Both the position numbers and the translations under genes were made by a program. Of a stretch of DNA of 64,000 bases, positions 61,477 through 64,000 are shown one piece after another (position 1 is the first letter of the stretch; the number at the start of each line of letters is the position of its first letter). The stretch is from Ophiodon elongatus. Lineage: Eukaryota > Chordata > Actinopteri > Perciformes > Hexagrammidae. The stretch covers positions 1-64,000 of the forward strand of contig JACSYO010001620.1 of the NCBI GenBank assembly GCA_016806645.1, written 5' to 3'. The notes under the pieces are model-generated. The model did no database searches. It had not been told where the DNA came from and saw only the letters and a list, made by a program, of their open reading frames with translations.

Positions 61477-62755
61477 TGGTAAATGGTAAATGGACTGTAC
61501 TTGTATAGTACTTTCCTAGTTTTCCGACCACTCAAAACATTTCATGTCATTCACACCCATTCAAGCACTGATGGGAGGAGCTACCATGTAATGTGCCACC
61601 TGCTCATCAGGACTAACTAACATTCACACACTGATGGGAGGAGCTACCATGTAAGGCGTTACCTGGCCATCAGGACTAACTAACATTCATACACTGATGG
61701 GAGGAGCTACCATGTAAGGTGTTACCTGCCCATCAGGAGTATCTAACATTCATACACTGATGGGAGGAGCTACCATGTAAGGTGTTACCTGGCCATCAGG
61801 AGTATCTAACATTCATACACTGATGGGAGGAGCTACCATGTAAGGCGTTACCTGGCCATCAGGACTAACTAACATTCATACACTGATGGGAGGAGCTACC
61901 ATGTAAGGTAACACCTGTCATCAGGACTAACTAACATTCATACACTGATGGGAGGAGCTACCATGTAAGGTGTTACCTGGCCATCAGGAGTATCTAACAT
62001 TCATAAACTGATGGGAGGAGCCACCATGTAAGGTGTTACCTGCCCATCAGGAGTAACTAACATTCACTCACTGATGGGAGGAGCTACCATGTAAGGTGTT
62101 ACCTGCCCATCAGGAGTATCTAACATTCACACACTGATGGGAGGAGCTACCATGTAAGGTAACACCTGCCATCAGGACTATCTAACATTCATACACTGAT
62201 GGGAGGAGCTACCATGTAAGGTAACACCTGCCATCAGGACTATCTAACATTCATACACTGATGGGAGGAGCTACCATGTAAGGTAACACCTGCCATCAGG
62301 AGTATCTAACATTCATACACTGATGGGAGGAGCTACCATGTAAGGTGTTACCTGGCCATCAGGAGTATCTAACATTCATAAACTGATGGGAGGAGCCACC
62401 ATGTAAGGTGTTACCTGCTCATCAGGAATAACTAACATTCATAAAGTGATGGGAGGAGCTACCATGTAAGGTGTTACCTGCCCATCAGGAGTAACTAACA
62501 TTCACTCACTGATGGGAGGAGCTACCATGTAAGGTGTTACCTGCCCATCAGGACTATCTAACATTCATACACTGATGGGAGGAGCTACCATGTAAGGTAA
62601 CACCTGTCATCAGGACTAACTAACATTCATACACTGATGGGAGGAGCTACCATGTAAGGTGTTACCTGGCCATCAGGAGTATCTAACATTCACACACTGA
62701 TGGGAGGAGCTAGCATGTAAGGTAACACCTGCCATCAGGACTATCTAACATTCTA
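61477..62755 (-). mobile_element. SINE copy 3 with its middle expanded into a ~64-bp minisatellite
   Basis: The left end is the SINE tail in inverse orientation (ggtaaatggtaaatggactg, then tagttttccgaccactcaaa). From about 61,560 the body segment actgatgggaggagctacca plus tgtaaggtgttacctgccca, tcaggagtatctaacattca, taca is repeated about 19 times to 62,755. Units differ by short swaps (gtgttacctg versus gtaacacctg). The tRNA-like head is missing. The same segment is present once in the SINE copies at 9.9 and 52.7 kb. Confidence 0.9.
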
Positions 62756-63413
62756 ATCATTAATCATATTGTTCAACATAATTACAAAGAGTTTTCTCTC
62801 TTACACAGCCGTCTAAATATTCAGGTTTAAGTAATCCCGTTTCCTTTTTGGGGACATGGTCTGTATGTGTGGTCAAAAGGCCAGTGATTTATTCCCTGCT
62901 CCCAGAGGGTGACGGAGGAGGCACACATGAATATGCAGAGTGTTTGCACAACAATAATCATTGCACACACTCACTATATTCTCACATTATTCCTATGCTG
63001 ATACATGAATTTTATGGAAAAATACACAGTAGGAATATAAACTCAGCATTTGCACTGTTTACATTAAGTTGACGAATACATATGTTAAAGTGGACAGTGT
63101 GGGGCGATCTACTACTAACTGTACTAATGCTCTGGGTCCGGACGTTGACAGCATGCTGGTTCTTCTCTGGTTTGGTCTACTCATGACTAAACCAGGTGTT
63201 AAATAGAAAGCTCCTGAGAGTCAGATAAACAGAAGGTCAGCGAGTCAAACCGAGTGCCTCAACAGTCAATATTAGTGAGTCAGATTGCAATGAGTCCTAC
63301 ATTTAAAAAAAGCAGATTTCAGGTTACTAATAGATGTTACTTTTGGTTATGACATCTGATGTCTGAATCTTTTCCATTCTGCTCGGTGTTAAGAAGTGCA
63401 TTTTTCCCCTCAG
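62756..63413. other. Intergenic, nothing recognised
   Basis: No exon, RNA gene or known repeat seen. Confidence 0.4.
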
Positions 63414-63590
63414 AAGCTCACCAAAGGAACTTCTGATCAGTTTACAGCCAAACTCTGGACCATCCTGCGGGATGAAAGTGCTGCTAGAGCGGCACACAAT
63501 CCACAGAGCAGTGACTGGGCGAGACACGAGACCACGGGAACACCAACTAAGGAAAGGAGAAGTTTGGCCCTCAAGTGGACAACTTTCTGA
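63414..63590 (+). other. Exon-like open segment
   Basis: It follows a good acceptor (gcatttttcccctcag) and stays open to a TGA. It begins KLTKGTSDQFTAKLWTILRD and continues ESAARAAHNPQSSDWARHET. It could be a terminal exon of an unknown gene or part of a retroelement. No homologue is recognised and no upstream exons were found. Confidence 0.25.
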
Positions 63591-64000
63591 AGAGCCCTAG
63601 GCTTCCTTCCAAGAGGTCTAGGGCTTTCTGTGGCTCAGGTGATCGCCATCACAGATTCTGTCTGCGGTTTTCACGGAGCTGGTTTTTACCACCCCAAAGG
63701 GGAGCTGCCCAACAGGCCTGTGAGGCGGATTTGGAGAGGGCTTTTGTAGGACCTCGGGAACATTTGTGTTCATTCATCCGCTGCGCTGCAGAGGCCTGAT
63801 CTCAAGCACCACTCGTTGGTCCACATTAATGATCTTGCAGCGGCATAGACATGGTGCCTGGCGGGGAGACCCCTGAGCTCATTGTGAAGCAATATGTGGC
63901 TTTTAAATGAGCATTGGGCAGCTTCAGGTATCATCTCTTATGTCCCCCTGATTAGAGACAGTATTAAGTATCATGGGGGGCGGGACTAGGGGAACATTGG
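63591..64000. other. Window end, nothing certain
   Basis: GC-richer sequence with several broken open frames, possibly transposon remnants. No family recognised. Confidence 0.35.

Noticed and set aside
49541..64000. Melanocortin receptor genes mc2r/mc5r expected near this locus in mammals
   Set aside because: No single-exon seven-helix open frame of about 300 codons is present.

Overview
The window looks like nuclear DNA from a teleost (ray-finned) fish. Two genes with intron/exon structure can be recognised. They face each other, as LDLRAD4 and FAM210A do in mammals (synteny from general knowledge). Between and around them lie typical fish dispersed repeats: an L2-clade LINE with a TTGAA-type tail, a tRNA-headed SINE, and solo-LTR-like blocks. 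There is no bacterial-style gene organisation, and most long open frames are by-products of tandem repeats.

Layout: 1-1510 is the last intron of ldlrad4, with a TA/TG microsatellite, a 27-bp minisatellite and a hAT-like fragment. 1511-2101 is the terminal coding exon of ldlrad4 (plus strand), followed by a 3' UTR of about 5 kb rich in microsatellites, ending at an AATAAA at 7130. 7.9-9.66 kb is a 19-bp minisatellite and 11.08-11.72 kb a pure purine tract. 15.3-37.3 kb is dominated by an 18-bp satellite (unit gaagatgtccatgtggca, roughly 1,100 copies in the main block) with higher-order structure; its left edge is broken up by a LINE fragment and an LTR-like insertion. 37.3-46.7 kb is intergenic with LINE and LTR-like remnants. 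46739-47907 is the coding part of fam210a (minus strand, three coding exons, 270 aa, plus a non-coding first exon near 49.1 kb). 49.3-64 kb holds no recognised gene, but has a nested LINE/SINE locus with internal minisatellites (52.6-54.07 kb), several other minisatellites, and a SINE whose middle has expanded into a 1.2-kb array (61.5-62.75 kb).

The two genes act in unrelated processes: LDLRAD4 dampens TGF-beta/SMAD signalling at endosomes, and FAM210A is a mitochondrial membrane protein. The striking part of the window is its tandem-repeat load, about 26-27 kb or roughly 40 percent by my coordinates. Several arrays visibly arose inside transposable elements, and the giant 18-bp array is readable in all six frames without being convincing as a gene. 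I could not run any alignment, so family names rest on recognised motifs.
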